Source: Spirochaetaceae bacterium (GTDB taxonomy: Bacteria; Spirochaetota; Spirochaetia; Treponematales; Breznakiellaceae). Taken from it: 8,188 bases of DNA. The position numbers and the translations under genes are program-made. Positions 6,096-8,188 of this stretch are shown here, one piece after another; positions within the stretch are counted from its first letter, which is position 1; each line of letters opens with the position of its first letter. The stretch covers positions 1-8,188 of the forward strand of contig JAIRMP010000098.1 of NCBI GenBank assembly GCA_031258615.1, written 5' to 3'. The notes beneath the pieces are model-generated. The model made no database searches and was not told the DNA's origin. It was given only the letters and a program-made list of their open reading frames with translations.

Positions 6096-7763
6096 TTATG
6101 TGGCGGCGCTTTTTTCGGCGAGTTTTTTTACGCCGGAAACCGCCACCATGATACCCAGAATCAACAACAGAATCGCGAACACAAGCTGTAGCCCGTCCGC
6201 CTCAAACTTAAAACCGCCGCTAAACAGCAGGCCGCCTTTGGCCTTTATCGTGAAGACAAGAGCGGTAAACGTTACGGCGAGCATTATGAACATGGGCGCC
6301 CATAGCATAGCGCCCTGCCGCTTCGTCTTTTTCAGGAAGACGGCGCACGAGATCAGCGCAAGCGCGGCAAGGAGCTGGTTTGCCGCGCCGAACAACGGCC
6401 AAATCGTGGCGTAACCTATTATTGCCAGCAGGTAGCCGAAAAGCAGCGTTAAAACCGTCGCTATGTATTTGTTTGATAACAGTTTGCCGACGGGGGACGT
6501 TTTGCCTGTTTCCTCGGTAAAGAGCTCCTGAAACGCCAGCCTGCCTACACGCGCTACAGAATCGAGCGAAGTGAGGGCAAAAGCTGAAATCGCAAGCGTT
6601 ATCAGTGTGAAAATGATCGATTCCGGCAAACCGAGTTTGGTCAAAAACCCGGCTATCGCCGTAGCGAAAACCTGCGGAGGCGTAACAACCCCTTCGGGAA
6701 GTTTTCCGCCCATCGTAATAGCGCCCACGGTGATAAGGGAAATTACGGCAAGCAGACACTCCACCAGCATCGCGCCGAAGCTGATAGGGAGCATGTGCCT
6801 CTCGTTCTCCACCTGTTTCGAGGCCGTGCCGGACGCGACAAGGCTGTGGAAGCCGGAAACCGCGCCGCAGGCCACCGTAACAAACAGTATAGGGAACAGA
6901 TAGTTATTCCCCACCTTAAAACCGGTAAATACCGGTATGTTTATGGCAGGCGCGTCAAACACTACACCTATGAAGGCCGCCGCTATCATCATTATCAGCA
7001 GGAACGAGTTGAGGTAATCACGCGGCTGGAGCAGCAGCCAGACCGGCGTTATCGACGCGACAAAAACGTATGCAAACACGAGGTAAAGCCATAATGTTTT
7101 TGAAGCGTAGATCGGGAGGGACATACCTATCACGATGCAGAGTATCAGCATAATGATGGCGGCCCCGCCGCTTAGGATGCCTGTGGGCCGTATTTTTTTA
7201 ATGAAAAGTCCCATTATAACGGCAAACACGATGAACAGCAGCGAGGTGGACGCGACAGCGGCGTTGGCTTCGACTCGCGCGCCCTGCGCGTTGAAGCCCG
7301 CGAAGGTACCGGCGACTATGTCGGCGAAGGCCGCCACGACAAGTATCGAAAACAGCCAGACAAAGAGCAGGAACAGGCGCTTGCCCGTCTTCCCTATGTA
7401 CTGTTCTATTATGTAACCTATCGTTTTGCCCTTGTTCTTGACGGACGCGTACATGGCGGCAAAATCCTGTACCGCGCCGAAAAATACGCCTCCGAACAGT
7501 ATCCACAGCAGCACGGGCAGCCAGCCGAAAGGCGCGGCAAGAATTGGCCCGTTGATAGGTCCCGCGCCCGCTATAGACGCGAATTCATGACCAAAAACCA
7601 CACTTGGCTTTGCCGGTACATAGTCCACGCCGTCCTCGAATTCATAGGCAGGCGTCTTTTTATTCGGGTCTATGCCCCATTTTCGTTCCAAAAACCGGCC
7701 ATATACGATATAAGCCGCCAACAGAAAAGCCGCCGCTATGACAAGTATTACCAAACCGTTCAT
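6096..7763 (-). CDS. cstA: CstA-family carbon starvation transporter
   Basis: CstA proteins are inner-membrane transporters; the E. coli family members take up peptides or pyruvate. The 555-residue product is of the shorter type (E. coli CstA is ~700). Hydrophobic helices run from residue 4 to about 542. Family motifs are VFGHEFASIAGAGPINGP (56-73), WLLLQPRDYLNS (242-253), ACGAVSGFHSLVASGTAS (298-315), SLDSVARVGRLAFQE (399-413) and IWPLFGAANQLLAA (454-467). The ATG at 7763 is preferred because GGAG (7773-7770) lies six bases upstream. The GTG at 7775 overlaps that ribosome site and would add only four residues. A promoter lies upstream. The substrate cannot be read from sequence. The PPOX-like gene and the symporter remnant follow on the same strand. 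Confidence 0.95.
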   Translation of the reverse strand: MNGLVILVIAAAFLLAAYIVYGRFLERKWGIDPNKKTPAYEFEDGVDYVPAKPSVVFGHEFASIAGAGPINGPILAAPFGWLPVLLWILFGGVFFGAVQDFAAMYASVKNKGKTIGYIIEQYIGKTGKRLFLLFVWLFSILVVAAFADIVAGTFAGFNAQGARVEANAAVASTSLLFIVFAVIMGLFIKKIRPTGILSGGAAIIMLILCIVIGMSLPIYASKTLWLYLVFAYVFVASITPVWLLLQPRDYLNSFLLIMMIAAAFIGVVFDAPAINIPVFTGFKVGNNYLFPILFVTVACGAVSGFHSLVASGTASKQVENERHMLPISFGAMLVECLLAVISLITVGAITMGGKLPEGVVTPPQVFATAIAGFLTKLGLPESIIFTLITLAISAFALTSLDSVARVGRLAFQELFTEETGKTSPVGKLLSNKYIATVLTLLFGYLLAIIGYATIWPLFGAANQLLAALALISCAVFLKKTKRQGAMLWAPMFIMLAVTFTALVFTIKAKGGLLFSGGFKFEADGLQLVFAILLLILGIMVAVSGVKKLAEKSAAT

Positions 7764-7781
7764 AGTTATCTCCACTTTTAA

Positions 7782-7797
7782 TATTGATTTGTCAATA
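7782..7797. promoter_or_regulatory. Inverted repeat in the cstA leader, possible operator
   Basis: TATTGA (7782-7787) and TCAATA (7792-7797) form a perfect 6-bp inverted repeat with a four-base spacer. It lies between the cstA promoter and its ribosome site. It could bind a regulator downstream of the transcription start; no known operator is matched. Confidence 0.4.
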
Positions 7798-7823
7798 ATT
7801 TTACTTACTGATGTATTATTGCT

Positions 7824-7852
7824 ATTATACTACACACCCTTCCCAAAGTAAA
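7824..7852 (-). promoter_or_regulatory. Sigma70-type promoter of cstA
   Basis: On the minus strand TTTACT (7852-7847) and a consensus TATAAT (7829-7824) are separated by exactly 17 bases. Transcription would start near 7817 and leave a leader of about 54 bases before the ATG at 7763. Promoter boxes are visible in sequence; activity is inferred. No CRP-like site was recognised. Confidence 0.65.
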
Positions 7853-8080
7853 GCGGCGCGCGCGCGGCCCGAAACTCCATCCCCATCTCCGCCAAACCCA
7901 ACGTGCGTAGGGCAGTGTCCCGCCTCTACCCCGGCCATGGTGTGCGCCGGGACACACGCCCCGCTCTGTTCCGCACAGCGGACCGGGGGCAGCCCCCGCC
8001 CCGCCTGGACAACCGCAAACTTCAGGACTTTTTTACCGACTATGATGTGCGCCGGCGGGCCACCGCAAGGCGGCGGCCTC

Positions 8081-8148
8081 GGAGTTTGCGCCGCAAGCGC
8101 TGTATGCAAACCCTACGGGTTTGCGCCGCTTGCTTAGGCGCAAACTCC
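8081..8148. repeat. 68-nt three-part hairpin
   Basis: GGAGTTTGCGCC (8081-8092) pairs with GGCGCAAACTCC (8137-8148). GCAAGCG (8093-8099) pairs with CGCTTGC (8127-8133) after a TTA bulge. GCAAACCC (8106-8113) pairs with GGGTTTGC (8117-8124) around a three-base loop. That is 27 base pairs in all. The outer word GGAGTTTGCGC recurs at 374-384. It could be a dispersed palindromic repeat or a transcript-stabilising structure; no T-run makes an intrinsic terminator unlikely. Confidence 0.75.
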
Positions 8149-8151
8149 ACA

Positions 8152-8173
8152 GACCAAGCCGCATGGCTTGGTC
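8152..8173. repeat. 9-bp perfect hairpin
   Basis: GACCAAGCC (8152-8160) pairs with GGCTTGGTC (8165-8173) around GCAT. It follows the 68-nt hairpin after three bases, so the two form a tandem structured block. Confidence 0.65.
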
Positions 8174-8188
8174 CACGTTACGAATTAG

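Larger units (their letters stand above)
7853..8188. other. GC-rich intergenic region with stacked hairpins, no gene
   Basis: The open frames here translate to proline-, glycine- and alanine-rich low-complexity sequence without a ribosome site, so I call none of them. The stretch contains a CGGGGGC-A-GCCCCCG palindrome (7984-7998) and two large hairpins near the end. A block at 7868-7908 resembles the reverse complement of 444-486. It continues past the window edge. Confidence 0.6.

Noticed and set aside
7767..7795. TTGACA at 7795-7790 (minus strand) as the cstA -35 box
   Set aside because: The matching -10 position would fall on the Shine-Dalgarno sequence itself (GAGATA), too close to the ATG. 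The TTTACT/TATAAT pair upstream is better.
7811..8137. Overlapping open frames on both strands near the right edge
   Set aside because: Both run through hairpins and the cstA promoter, have biased composition (Pro, Gly, Ala) and no ribosome site.
7853..8188. Integron attC site formed by the edge hairpins
   Set aside because: Treponemes can carry integrons, but the GTTACGA near the end does not fit the GTTRRRY core and no matching partner core was found.

Overview
The window looks like a chromosomal segment of a bacterium with roughly even base composition. A host-associated spirochaete (Treponema-like) is my best guess. That guess rests on the overall feel of the gene set, the intergenic palindromes and a large unrecognised protein; no marker gene in the window proves it. 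No rRNA, tRNA, CRISPR array or intact insertion sequence was seen.

Left edge (1-342): an AT-rich minus-strand island. It holds a DUF6364-type ribbon-helix-helix antitoxin and the first four codons of an overlapping downstream gene, presumably its toxin. A near-consensus promoter and A-tracts lie upstream. Positions 343-837 hold no convincing gene. This is GC-rich filler packed with palindromes, including a 28-nt tandem unit, and it shares diverged words in inverted orientation with the right edge.

Positions 838-1854 (+): a two-gene cobalamin pair. cobO (corrinoid adenosyltransferase) is followed in the same frame, after only a stop codon and one further codon, by cobU (adenosylcobinamide kinase/guanylyltransferase). 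Together they would adenosylate corrinoids and activate adenosylcobinamide to its GDP form. The rest of the pathway must lie elsewhere.

Positions 1894-5018 (-): two overlapping genes, a DUF2804 protein followed by an unrecognised ~690-residue protein. A -10 box sits almost directly on the DUF2804 start codon, so its mRNA may be leaderless. This pair is the least explained part of the window.

Positions 5155-7763 (-): cstA (carbon-starvation family transporter), then a small pyridoxamine-phosphate-oxidase-fold protein, then a decayed PutP-like sodium:solute symporter. The symporter has lost most of its membrane core and carries a frame shift. A 13-bp hairpin follows. cstA has its own sigma70-like promoter and an inverted repeat in its leader. 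Positions 7853-8188 are non-coding, with stacked hairpins, one of them 68 nt long.

I did not find a clearly new system. The best candidates for follow-up are the DUF2804/690-residue pair, the stop-separated cobO-cobU arrangement and the palindromic repeat family at both edges.
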